Assembly: GCA_023402845.1 (NCBI GenBank)
Contig: JAEYFP010000033.1
Coordinates: 27,464-91,463, forward strand
DNA from: Bacillota bacterium
GTDB taxonomy: Bacteria; Bacillota; Clostridia; Lachnospirales; Lachnospiraceae
DNA length: 64,000 bases
Direction: 5' to 3'
Below, piece after piece: positions 15,819-24,308 of the stretch. The notes below the pieces were generated by a model, which saw only the letters and a list, made by a program, of their open reading frames with translations, was not told the origin of the DNA and did no database searches. The stretch's first letter is position 1. Each line of letters starts with the position of its first letter. The translations under genes were made by a program, and so were the position numbers.

Positions 15819-16259
15819 ATGATTAGAAAATTTAAAACTAAAGATTTAATAGAAGTTATGGAAATATGGCTTTCCACTAATATAAAGGCTCATGATTTTA
15901 TATCCCGGGACTATTGGGAGGGCAATTTTGATATGGTTAAGGGGATGCTTCCGGGTGCGGAACTATATGTCTGTGAACTGGATGATAAAATCGGGGGCTT
16001 TATAGGAATTGATCGTGGATATATAGCTGGAATATTTGTATCTAATGATATGCAGTCAAAGGGCATGGGAAAACAATTGCTTGAAAGAGCAAAGGAGCTT
16101 TATCCGGAACTTAGTTTAACGGTTTATCAAAAGAATAGAAAAGCAGTCAATTTTTATCATAGGGAACAGTTTCAGATAAAGCAAAAACAGATTGATGAAA
16201 ACACGAGTGAAATAGAATATCTGATGGTATGGAGCAGGAAAAATAATGAATCTATATGA
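15819..16259 (+). CDS. GNAT-family N-acetyltransferase
   Basis: A 146-residue acetyltransferase. Seen: MIRKFKTKDLIEVMEIWL start, GIFVSNDMQSKGMGKQLLE acetyl-CoA motif (residues about 69-87) and VYQKNRKAVNFYHREQF ending. GAGGAG precedes ATG 15819 by a few bases. It resembles the YjaB/RimI-like small-substrate or protein acetyltransferases; the substrate is unknown. It overlaps the EcsC-family gene by 14 bases. Confidence 0.87.
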   Translation: MIRKFKTKDLIEVMEIWLSTNIKAHDFISRDYWEGNFDMVKGMLPGAELYVCELDDKIGGFIGIDRGYIAGIFVSNDMQSKGMGKQLLERAKELYPELSLTVYQKNRKAVNFYHREQFQIKQKQIDENTSEIEYLMVWSRKNNESI

Positions 16260-16962
16260 AAAGCATGTTGAGAAAGAACTGAACCGCTGGCACTGTGAAA
16301 TTATGAAAGATGCCGGAATATTTGAACGTTCTTCCAACGGAATTCAGAAGCAGACGCGTAAGCTGGTGCCGAAAAAAATGCAGAATACAATTACGGTAAC
16401 GGTTGAAAAAATGGTAGAGACAATTTTATTTGGTTCCGAGTTATTGACAATAAAAGAAGATGCTTCCGGACTTTCGCTGGCGGAGCAGGATTTTTTGGTG
16501 CAAAATCAATTTCAGATGTATAGAAATACAGCCGTCACACAGGGTGTTGGGTTCGGCGCAGGCGGTATTTTGTTGGGATTGGCCGATCTGCCGGTGCTGA
16601 TGGGGATAAAAATAAAATTTATGTTTGACAGTGCAAAGCTGTATGGATTTGATACAGATGATCAAAATGAAAGGCTGTTCCTGCTGTATGTTTTCCAGCT
16701 CGCCTTTTCCGGCAGAGAGCATCGTCTGGAGATATTCCGAATTTTGCAGGATTGGGATGACCGCTCCCATCCGTCGGTGGATTGGGAAAAATTTCAGACA
16801 GAGTATCGGGATTACCTGGATATTGCCAAGCTGTTACAGCTTATGCCGGTAATAGGAAGTGTTGCGGGCGGAACTGCTAATTATAAGCTCATGAACAGGC
16901 TGAAGGAAAATGTCATGAATTGCTACAGAATGCGGATTCTTCACCGGAAGTGGGAAAGATAA
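16246..16962 (+). CDS. EcsC-family protein
   Basis: A 238-residue protein of the EcsC family, recognised from the helical N-terminus, VTQGVGFGAGGILLGLADLP (about residues 97-116), IKIKFMFDSAKLYGFD, and the C-terminal LMPVIGSVAGGTANY. In Bacillus EcsC is encoded with the EcsAB exporter; solitary copies such as this have no known role. The Gly/Ala-rich central segment may associate with membrane. Translationally coupled to the preceding acetyltransferase gene. Confidence 0.85.
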   Translation: MNLYEKHVEKELNRWHCEIMKDAGIFERSSNGIQKQTRKLVPKKMQNTITVTVEKMVETILFGSELLTIKEDASGLSLAEQDFLVQNQFQMYRNTAVTQGVGFGAGGILLGLADLPVLMGIKIKFMFDSAKLYGFDTDDQNERLFLLYVFQLAFSGREHRLEIFRILQDWDDRSHPSVDWEKFQTEYRDYLDIAKLLQLMPVIGSVAGGTANYKLMNRLKENVMNCYRMRILHRKWER

Positions 16963-17005
16963 ACGATTATTGTGTACAAAATTATCTGTTAAAAGAGGTA
17001 TAGAA

Positions 17006-18214
17006 ATGACTAACTGGAAACGTAATGCAACGTTATATATCATTGGGCAGTTCGTGTCGATGTTCGGCTCGATGCTCGTGCAGCATGCCATAACCTGGAA
17101 AATTACACTCGAAACCAAATCAGGTGTCATTATGACACTGTTCACCTGCGCGGCACTATTGCCAATGACGCTGATTTCGCCGTTTGCGGGCGTATGGGCG
17201 GACAGGCATAATCGCAAATATCTGATCATCATATCCGATGCGTTTATTGCACTGATCACGCTTGGCTTGGCGGTTGCGTATATCTCCGGCTGGAAGAATA
17301 TGTGGCTGATGTTCATCGTTGTAGTCGCGCGTTCGTTTGGACAAGGAATACAGCAACCGGCAGTTTCTGCGATGATACCCCAAATGGTGCCGGAGGAGAG
17401 CCTGCAGAGATTCAACGGGATACAAAGCTCAATCCAGTCGCTGAATATGTTTGCCGCACCGATGGTGGCGGGGGCATTGCTGTCGTTCCTGCCGATTGAG
17501 AGCATATTCTTCATTGATGTGGTAACTGCGGTGATAGGCATCAGTATCGTCTTACTATTTGTCAAGGTGTCCGGTGTTGTGAACAGAGAGGAAGTAAAAC
17601 ATGGTGTAAAGGCATACTTTCACGAGCTGCGCGAAGGACTTAAGTATATTAACTCTAAAACATGGCTGAAACTTATTATTATTTACAGTGCATTTTTTAG
17701 CTTTTTTGCATCGCCTGCTGCTTTACTTACGCCGCTTCAGGCAGCCCGCACATTTGGTGATGATGTCTGGCGTCTGACCGCCATGGAAATTGTATTTTCG
17801 GTCGGTTCGGTTGTGGGCGGTATCCTGATCTCTGTATGGGGCGGTTTCAAAAATAAGGCACACACGATCGCCATGGCGTGTACGCTATTCGGTCTGACAG
17901 GTTTTCTGCTCGGTATCGTGCCGGATTTTTGGGTGTATTTGGGCGTCATGATGATCTGCGGCGTTACCATACCGTTGTTTAACACGCCGAGTATGACGCT
18001 GCTCCAGAGCAAAATTGAGCCGGACAAAATGGGACGTGTATTCAGTGTGATGATGATGTTCAGCGGATTGTCAATGCCGCTCGGAATGGTTGTGTTTGGC
18101 CCGCTGGGTGATGTGGTGCAAATCGAGTGGCTGTTGATTGCATCCGGCTTGGTGATCTTCGTCAGCGGTCTTGTGCTGCTGAAAATTCGAGCATTGATTG
18201 AGATCGGAAAATGA
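17006..18214 (+). CDS. MFS efflux transporter (macrolide-efflux type)
   Basis: A 402-residue major facilitator with about 12 hydrophobic segments. The N-terminus (NATLYIIGQFVSMFGSMLVQ) and the motif-A-like loop PFAGVWADRHNRK are those of MefA/DHA3-type antiporters, which export macrolides and other amphiphilic drugs. The ATG at 17006 was chosen over the upstream start since it follows AAAGAGG and matches the family N-terminus. Its TGA overlaps the response-regulator ATG, so pump and two-component system are one transcription unit. Confidence 0.9.
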   Translation: MTNWKRNATLYIIGQFVSMFGSMLVQHAITWKITLETKSGVIMTLFTCAALLPMTLISPFAGVWADRHNRKYLIIISDAFIALITLGLAVAYISGWKNMWLMFIVVVARSFGQGIQQPAVSAMIPQMVPEESLQRFNGIQSSIQSLNMFAAPMVAGALLSFLPIESIFFIDVVTAVIGISIVLLFVKVSGVVNREEVKHGVKAYFHELREGLKYINSKTWLKLIIIYSAFFSFFASPAALLTPLQAARTFGDDVWRLTAMEIVFSVGSVVGGILISVWGGFKNKAHTIAMACTLFGLTGFLLGIVPDFWVYLGVMMICGVTIPLFNTPSMTLLQSKIEPDKMGRVFSVMMMFSGLSMPLGMVVFGPLGDVVQIEWLLIASGLVIFVSGLVLLKIRALIEIGK

Positions 18215-18879
18215 CAGTGAAAATTTATTATATTGAAGATGATGAAAGTATTGCGGATGAAGTGCGCACTTATTTGAACAAAAGGGGACATGACGTGCTC
18301 ATCATAGGCAGTATTTCAGAAGCAAAAAACAAGTTGAATCGTGAAGTACCCTTGCTTTGTCTGGTAGACTGGAATCTGCCTGACGGGACAGGAGAAAATT
18401 TATGCGGCTGGATACGGGAAAAATATGCAGAGCTTCCGATTATCTTCATAACTGTAAAAGATGAAATAAACGAGATTGTAAATGGGTTTCAGATTGGAGC
18501 GGATGATTATATAACAAAACCATTTGATCTGGAAATACTTTATTCAAGGATCAATGCTTTGCTGCGGAGGGCGGGAACGACAACTGCGTTATTAACCTGT
18601 GGAAAGATTACGGTTGATAAAAGCAAATATAAAGTCCTGGTTGACTGTGAGGAAGTTCTCTTAAGCGCTATGGAATATCAGTTATTACTTTTACTGCTTG
18701 AAAATAAAAACCGAACCGTAACGAGGCAGCGATTGTTAGAGCTGATTTGGGATGCGAATGGAAACTATGTGAACGATAATACATTAACGGTTACTATGAA
18801 AAGACTGCGGGAAAAATTGCATCATCCGGATTGTGTAAAGATGATCCGCAGCTTTGGATATCGAATGGAGGATCAATGA
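18211..18879 (+). CDS. OmpR/PhoB-family response regulator
   Basis: A 222-residue regulator with receiver domain (phosphoacceptor Asp53 in LVDWNLPDG, Thr81, Lys103 in YITKPFD) and C-terminal winged helix (about 125-220, ending RLREKLHHPDCVKMIRSFGY). ATGA overlap with the MFS gene before it and with the kinase gene after it. Probable target: the tandem CTGTCAC repeats ahead of the ABC transporter at 20212. Confidence 0.93.
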   Translation: MTVKIYYIEDDESIADEVRTYLNKRGHDVLIIGSISEAKNKLNREVPLLCLVDWNLPDGTGENLCGWIREKYAELPIIFITVKDEINEIVNGFQIGADDYITKPFDLEILYSRINALLRRAGTTTALLTCGKITVDKSKYKVLVDCEEVLLSAMEYQLLLLLLENKNRTVTRQRLLELIWDANGNYVNDNTLTVTMKRLREKLHHPDCVKMIRSFGYRMEDQ

Positions 18880-20093
18880 GCAGACAAAGAAAAGCAATGA
18901 TTTTTATTCCTATAGTTTTTCTGGGACTGCTGCTGATCAGTCTGCTTTCGAATTTGCTTTTATCGGCGGCTTATGCAAAAAAACAATATGAAACCAGTGC
19001 ATTTTTTGTAAATTGGTTTCTGGAGGAATATCCAGATGATGAGCAAAGAATCATGGAACATATGAAGAAATTTGAAGCGGCAGATGGAAAAAACAGGTAT
19101 CTTATTGAAAATAATCACCTTGCTGCTTATGGATTTGATTACAGTGATTTTAATAAACCTTATCAATCCATAGCAATTGCTTCGGTTATTTTGGGCATGG
19201 CAATATTAGCTGCCATGTTTTTTATATTCAGCCATTTTATTATGCTAAAAAACAGGAATAGGATACGGATGATGACAAATTATCTGGCAGAAGCAAATTC
19301 AGGAAGAGCCGTTTCCATTCTGCCGAATATAGAAGATGATTTTTCCTGCTTAGAGGATGAGATCTATAAAACAATTACAGAATTAAGGACAGCGGAAGAA
19401 ACTGCCATAAAGGAGCGGCAGAACTTTGCGGATAGTCTTGCCAACATTGCCCATCAAATCAAAACTCCCGTAACCTCCATTTCTGTCAGCGTTCAAATGC
19501 TTGGGGAAAAGCTGACAGCAGAAGAAAAACAAAAGTTGAGGCAACAAATTGACCGGACAAATCAGCTGATCAACGCGTTGCTTACGGTTTCTAAAATTGA
19601 TGCGGGGATATTGAAATTAAAAAAAGAAAAGGTGGACGTATATACAGCATTGGAATTGGCTGTTGAAACGCTGGAAAGCCAGATTAAGCAAAAGGGTATT
19701 GAAGTGATATTGCCGAATCATCCGGAAATTTCCTTTACGGGTGATTTGGATTGGAGTGTGGAACTGTTTATGAACCTCATAAAAAATAGCATGGAACATA
19801 CTGGGGAAGGAGGAAGAATTTGTTTTGCATATGAAAAAAACCCTCTGTATGTGGAAATAACGATTACGGATAATGGGGAGGGATTTGATGAAGAAGAATT
19901 GCCCTATCTGTTTAATCGGTTTTACTAGGGAGGAAGCAGCTTACAATCTGGGACAGGCATTGGCTTATCAATAGCGAAGTCTATTACTGAGATGCAAAAC
20001 GGTTTCATAAGCGCAAAAAATTTGAGTGTGGGAGGGGCTTGTTTTTCCATACGTTTTTATTACATAGGAAATTCCTTCGGATTTCCTATATAA
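18876..20093 (+). pseudogene. Sensor histidine kinase interrupted by an in-frame TAG
   Basis: Full reading frame of 405 codons with TAG at codon 351 (19926-19928). Before it: membrane helices 8-33 and 99-124 around a roughly 65-residue external domain, His193 in LANIAHQIKTPVTS, and the N-box/G1 of the ATPase domain (LIKNSMEHTGEGG, ITDNGEGFDEEELPYLFNRFY). After the TAG, in the same frame, GGSSLQSGTGIGLSIAKSIT carries the G2 box and the domain closes normally (CFSIRF) before TAA at 20091-20093. The truncated 350-residue product lacks G2 and should not be an active kinase. One base change (for example from CAG or AAG) explains it; sequencing error is possible. Confidence 0.85.
20064..20089 (+). 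other. Perfect 9-bp hairpin at the end of the kinase frame
   Basis: ATAGGAAAT (20064-20072) pairs with ATTTCCTAT (20081-20089) around an 8-base loop. There is no T tract, so it is a weak terminator candidate or an attenuator. Confidence 0.6.
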
Positions 20094-20100
20094 CAAAATA

Positions 20101-20134
20101 TTATGCGCAGCTTCGCGCGCGGAACAAAAGCTGT
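20101..20134 (+). repeat. 34-base dispersed repeat, copy 2
   Basis: Matches 15644-15677 at 33 of 34 bases. As in copy 1, it directly follows a hairpin. Its last bases (AGCTGT) merge into the tandem CTGTCAC sites of the next promoter. Confidence 0.85.
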
Positions 20135-20182
20135 CACTAAGCTGTCACTTTTCTTTGCTATACTAACCTGAAAGACAGGTTA
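20129..20182 (+). promoter_or_regulatory. Tandem direct repeats, -10 box and dyad ahead of the ABC transporter
   Basis: AGCTGTCACT occurs at 20129-20138 and 20140-20149, an 11-base period (one helical turn on one face), as for OmpR-family regulators. TATACT at 20159-20164 is a plausible -10 with the repeats in the -35 region, so activation by the 18211-18879 regulator is likely. TAACCTG (20164-20170) and CAGGTTA (20176-20182) form a further dyad at the start point. Confidence 0.65.
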
Positions 20183-20211
20183 TGTGGTTGAAAATTGAGG
20201 AGGTGCACAGA

Positions 20212-20910
20212 ATGGAAATACTCAGATGTGAAGACGTTACAAAGGTATATGGGACAGCGGACAATCTGGTAAATGCGTTGAACGGTATCAATTTGTCTGT
20301 TGAAAAAGGCGAGTTTGTTGCCATAATTGGAGCATCCGGTTCAGGGAAGTCTACACTTTTGCATCTAATAGGTGGTGTTGATACACCAACCTCAGGGAAA
20401 ATTTATGTAGAGGGTACGGACCTCTCTTTTTTTAATGCGACAAAGGCTGCAATCTTCCGGAGAAGAAAAGTCGGATTGGTCTATCAGTTTTATAATCTGA
20501 TCCCGACTCTGACCGTAGAAAAAAACATATTGCTGCCGATGAGGCTTGATAAACGCAAGCCTGACAAGGATTACTTTGATGAAATTGTGAAGATTCTCGG
20601 CCTGCAGGAATTGTGTGAACGTCTGCCGAGTCAGCTTTCCGGGGGACAGCAGCAAAGATGCGCAATTGCACGGGCACTGCTCTACCGCCCGGCTATGATT
20701 CTGGCAGATGAGCCAACGGGAAACCTCGACCGGAAAAATTCAAGGGAAATCATTGATTTGTTGAAAATTTCCAATCAAAAACTAAACCAGACAGTACTTC
20801 TCATTACACATGCCGAGAAGGTTGCTTTAGAGGCCGGACGGATTGTTACAATGGAAGACGGAACAATCATTTCTGATAAAAAACAACCGTTTCATCCGGG
20901 AGAGGAGTAG
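20212..20910 (+). CDS. ABC transporter ATPase (MacB/LolD/BceA type)
   Basis: A 232-residue ATP-binding subunit: Walker A GASGSGKSTLLHL, Q-loop in VYQFYNLIP, signature QLSGGQQQRCAIARALL, Walker B MILADEPTGNLD, H-loop LLITHAEK. The IPTLT and EPTGNLDRKNS segments are typical of the type VII (MacB/BceA) family, which powers mechanotransmission or peptide-antibiotic resistance rather than classical transport. ATG 20212 follows GAGGAGG. Pairs with the FtsX-type permease 4 bases downstream. Confidence 0.93.
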   Translation: MEILRCEDVTKVYGTADNLVNALNGINLSVEKGEFVAIIGASGSGKSTLLHLIGGVDTPTSGKIYVEGTDLSFFNATKAAIFRRRKVGLVYQFYNLIPTLTVEKNILLPMRLDKRKPDKDYFDEIVKILGLQELCERLPSQLSGGQQQRCAIARALLYRPAMILADEPTGNLDRKNSREIIDLLKISNQKLNQTVLLITHAEKVALEAGRIVTMEDGTIISDKKQPFHPGEE

Positions 20911-20914
20911 AAAA

Positions 20915-23101
20915 ATGTGGAAAGATTATTCTGTTAGTTATCTGAAAAAGAACAAGGCAGCAAGTCTCTCCGTCATGATTGCGGCATTCATAGCGGCAAT
21001 GTTTATTTCGATGCTATGCACTCTTTTTTATAATATGTGGACGGATGATATCAGGCGTTTGATTGATCGTGAGGGCGACTGGCAGGCCCGAATAATGATG
21101 GAATTTTCAGAAAATGAGCTGCAGAGGATACAAAACTATTCAAATGTAAAGGCTGTAATTGTGTCTGAAGAGGGTGCGGCGATTTATTTTAATAATAGCA
21201 GGACGATCTATACAGATATGCCCCAAATCGCCGGGATGCTGAATGTGAGTGAAGACAAGATAGAATACCACAGTTCACTTTTATCTAAGCAATTACTCTT
21301 TTTTTCCGGTAAAGAAGAAGCCCCTTCTATGCTTGTTATGTTTTATGTTTTGATTGTCATATTTGCCTGTATTTCACTGATGCTAATTATCAAAAGTGCA
21401 TTCCAGTTTTCTATGAACACAAGAGTGTACCAGCTTGGCATTTTGCAGAGCGTCGGGGCGACACCAAAGCAATTGCGAACAGTATTGATTCAGGAGGCTC
21501 TTGTATTGAGTACGGTGCCTGTTTTGGCAGGCACACTGATAGGAATAGGTCTTTGTGTGTACTTTTTAAAATATGCAAATACGCTTACAAGAAGTATCGG
21601 AATCAAACAAGCGGTTTTTGAATATCATGTTCTGCTGTTTCTGTTAACGGTTGCCTGCACGTTTGTGACAATATTTTTGTCTGCGTGGTTTCCTGCAAGG
21701 AACTTAAGCAAAATCAGTGTATTGCAGGCGATTCGAGGGGAGTATGAAAAGCCGCAGAACAAAATCAGAAAATTTCGTGTGGGATCGGTAATCCTCGGCG
21801 TTGAGGGAGAATTGGCCCTAAAGTCTTTTTATACAAGACGAAAAGCATTTCGGACAGCCGCAGTATGCCTGACCATTTCCTTCCTTGTATTGACTATTTT
21901 TTTGAATTTTATGACCATTTCGGAAATAACTACAAAATACACTTATTTTGAAAGATATAAAAATTCATGGGATATTATGATAGAAATTGCAAATGCCGAC
22001 TTAAGTGATGACCGGCTGCAAAATGCTTTCAGGAGCATAGACGGTATTGACACCCTCACCGCCTATCAAAAAAATACGGCTTATACATTGCTGAGTGAGG
22101 AGGATATGAGCCAGGAAGTAAAAGCAATCGGCGGATACAATGTACTTAACCCCGCCGTTTATGTGGGGAACAATAAAATGTATCTGGTTGAAACACCGAT
22201 GATTGTACTGGATCATGAAAGCTATGCCGATTATGCAGAGAAAAACGGTATACCAAAAGACAGGCAGGATGTCGGAACTGCGATTCTGATCAATACGATT
22301 TGGGATAGTAAAAACAGCGGTTTTCGCAGCAGGGAATTGATTCCGTTTTTAAGTCAGACTGCCGAAAAGAATTTACAAATAGTAACCGGCCGGAATCCAG
22401 ATACGGCGGTGGGGACGATTACCGTCTCCGGTTATACGGAAGAAGTCCCTCAATTGCGAGAGGAATATAGTAATTACAGTCTTGTTCTAATTATATCCCA
22501 GAATGCATATGACAAATTTGCACAAAGCCTGCCGGCAGCAGATGATCAGTTGTATTTTAATATAAGAGCTGCATCTGCTGACAGCATAGATACTATTCAG
22601 GCAGAATGTGAAAAGTTAATGGGAAGCCGATATAATTATACGATTGAGAACCGCCCGGAAAAAGAGGAGACAGCGGTCATGATATACGCAGGTTACAAGC
22701 AGATCATAGGTGCTTTGTGCGGACTTCTTGCCTGTATTGGCATATCCAATGTTTTTGCAAATACGTTGGGGAATATTTTTCAGCGCAAACGCGAATTTGC
22801 ACGATACCAGTCGGTTGGTGTTACGCCGCGGGGCATCTCAAAAATACTTTGTACGGAAGCGTTTGTTATATGGGCAGCACCAATGATAATCAGCATACCA
22901 TTCAATATTTTATTTATTGTGTTTGCGGTAAAGCAGGCGGGAATCAATATGAGTGAATTTATCGTCAGGATGCCGATACTACCAATGTTGATTTTCTCTT
23001 TTGCTGTGCTTATGGCAATCAGTATTTCCTATTTTATCGGAAGCAGGCAGATGAAAGGCGGCAGTATCGCAGAAGCATTGAAAGATGATACGTTTGGCTA
23101 G
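20915..23101 (+). CDS. FtsX-like ABC permease
   Basis: A 728-residue permease: one N-terminal helix (about 19-40), an external segment, three helices about 140-280 forming the first FtsX unit (FQFSMNTRVYQLGILQSVGA), a helix near 310, a long extracellular region about 330-580 and a final FtsX unit (about 600-715, with FARYQSVGVTPRGISK). The layout resembles BceB/MacB-like permeases that defend against antimicrobial peptides or lipid-II binders. Together with the two-component system it forms a sensor-plus-resistance module; the substrate is not known. Confidence 0.9.
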   Translation: MWKDYSVSYLKKNKAASLSVMIAAFIAAMFISMLCTLFYNMWTDDIRRLIDREGDWQARIMMEFSENELQRIQNYSNVKAVIVSEEGAAIYFNNSRTIYTDMPQIAGMLNVSEDKIEYHSSLLSKQLLFFSGKEEAPSMLVMFYVLIVIFACISLMLIIKSAFQFSMNTRVYQLGILQSVGATPKQLRTVLIQEALVLSTVPVLAGTLIGIGLCVYFLKYANTLTRSIGIKQAVFEYHVLLFLLTVACTFVTIFLSAWFPARNLSKISVLQAIRGEYEKPQNKIRKFRVGSVILGVEGELALKSFYTRRKAFRTAAVCLTISFLVLTIFLNFMTISEITTKYTYFERYKNSWDIMIEIANADLSDDRLQNAFRSIDGIDTLTAYQKNTAYTLLSEEDMSQEVKAIGGYNVLNPAVYVGNNKMYLVETPMIVLDHESYADYAEKNGIPKDRQDVGTAILINTIWDSKNSGFRSRELIPFLSQTAEKNLQIVTGRNPDTAVGTITVSGYTEEVPQLREEYSNYSLVLIISQNAYDKFAQSLPAADDQLYFNIRAASADSIDTIQAECEKLMGSRYNYTIENRPEKEETAVMIYAGYKQIIGALCGLLACIGISNVFANTLGNIFQRKREFARYQSVGVTPRGISKILCTEAFVIWAAPMIISIPFNILFIVFAVKQAGINMSEFIVRMPILPMLIFSFAVLMAISISYFIGSRQMKGGSIAEALKDDTFG

Positions 23102-23227
23102 GCTCTCAATACTGCACATCTAAACTATAGAATAGTTGGGTTTCTATTGACGGACAGATAAAATATGGATTATGATGGAAAAAAGAGACGCCGGCATTTG
23201 TCGGAGAAGCGGCAAAAGGAGATTATG

Positions 23228-23767
23228 ATGCTGAAGCAAATAGAAGATAGAAGAAGTATCAGAAAATATTTAGATAAAAGAGTTGAGGAAGAGAAGCTTG
23301 TTCAAATATTGGAGAGTGCCAGGTTAGCACCTTCCGGAAGCAATACGCAGCCGTGGACGTTTCTGATTGTGGAATCGGAGGATACGAAGGAAAAGCTTTC
23401 CATTGCAGATCATCATCAAAACTGGATGCTGGAGGCCCCGATATTCATTGTGTGTGTAGCGGATATTAGATGCCGCATACCGGCAAATATGCAAATCAGG
23501 CTGGATGAGAACAGTTCTGAACCGGAGCTTAAGCAAATTATTCGGGACACAGCAATCGCAATGGAGCATATTTTGCTTGAAGCAGAGCATCTGGGGCTGG
23601 CGGCCTGTTGGACAGCCTGGTTTGAGCAGGATCTGGTCCGACAGATCCTTAACATTCCGGAGGATAAATATGTATGCGGAATCATTACACTCGGATATGG
23701 TGATGAGACACCAAAGCAGCGCCCGAGGAGAGCCCTGGAAGACATTGTAAGATACGAAAAATGGTAA
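23228..23767 (+). CDS. Nitroreductase-family protein
   Basis: A 179-residue FMN-dependent oxidoreductase of the nitroreductase superfamily. Seen: IEDRRSIRKYLDKRVEEEKL, ARLAPSGSNTQPWTFLIVES, AMEHILLEAEHLGLAACWTA and IITLGYGDETPKQRPRR, the standard FMN-binding blocks. No Fe-S domain. ATG 23228 lies 6 bases after AAAGGAG; an in-frame ATG at 23225 or an upstream one at 23165 is less well placed. The electron acceptor is unknown. Confidence 0.9.
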   Translation: MLKQIEDRRSIRKYLDKRVEEEKLVQILESARLAPSGSNTQPWTFLIVESEDTKEKLSIADHHQNWMLEAPIFIVCVADIRCRIPANMQIRLDENSSEPELKQIIRDTAIAMEHILLEAEHLGLAACWTAWFEQDLVRQILNIPEDKYVCGIITLGYGDETPKQRPRRALEDIVRYEKW

Positions 23768-23780
23768 TGGAGGAATTGAA

Positions 23781-23999
23781 ATGAAGAATTTACATGGACA
23801 TTGTGTCTGCGGCACAACACTTTTCTGGCATAAGCCCTCTGACAATCATTACTGTATGAATGCGGAGCTATTTGACGATATCATAAAAGCAGCCTCATTT
23901 GAACTGGAACTGTTTTACGATCAAAAACCGGAATATTATTCATTTGCGGGCGAGCGAAGGAAGCTCAATCATAATTTTGAGGAGATTGCAGAATCTTAG
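23781..23999 (+). CDS. Small hypothetical protein (72 aa)
   Basis: Starts 13 bases after the nitroreductase stop behind TGGAGGAA, so probably translated from the same message. The sequence has an N-terminal HGHCVCG cluster and an acidic C-terminal half. No family was recognised. The His/Cys cluster could bind a metal, which is only a suggestion. Confidence 0.6.
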   Translation: MKNLHGHCVCGTTLFWHKPSDNHYCMNAELFDDIIKAASFELELFYDQKPEYYSFAGERRKLNHNFEEIAES

Positions 24000-24308
24000 A
24001 TTTTCGCGTCTCCTCCGTTTCTGACATCCAACAGATCCTCACACATCCCGGCGGAATCGCTGACAGAATAACCTTGAAATAAAAGAATAAACTCCAATTT
24101 TCAATATCAGATATTATAACAGATCTGATTGCTGAATGGAATAAAAATGCCAAACAGGAGTAGACATGAGAGTTAGTGAGTACTAACCTAAATGAGAATC
24201 ATGTAAAATCCAGCTGTTTGATGAACCAACCTTCGCCGTCACACTTGACAGCGAGTTGATCCGAAGCTGCTGTGACCGAAAAATCGCCTTAAAAGTGAGG
24301 GAATCAAA
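24000..24308 (+). promoter_or_regulatory. Regulatory region ahead of the first AraC/ABC-ABC module
   Basis: This 309-base stretch without a gene holds three sites. ATCAGAT (24106-24112) and ATCTGAT (24123-24129) form an inverted repeat around a TATTATAAC segment. GTTAGtgagtaCTAACC lies at 24172-24188, and the same GTTAG-N6-CTAACC dyad recurs before the second module at 54083. AATGAGAATCAT at 24191-24202 resembles the core of a Fur box (AATGATAATCAT, one mismatch). No terminator is obvious after the small gene at 23999. Confidence 0.6.

Noticed and set aside
19926..19928. TAG read as pyrrolysine or by natural suppression
   Set aside because: TAG ends other genes in the window (for example at 5434, 13767 and 20910) and no suppressor tRNA is visible; a mutation or error is simpler.
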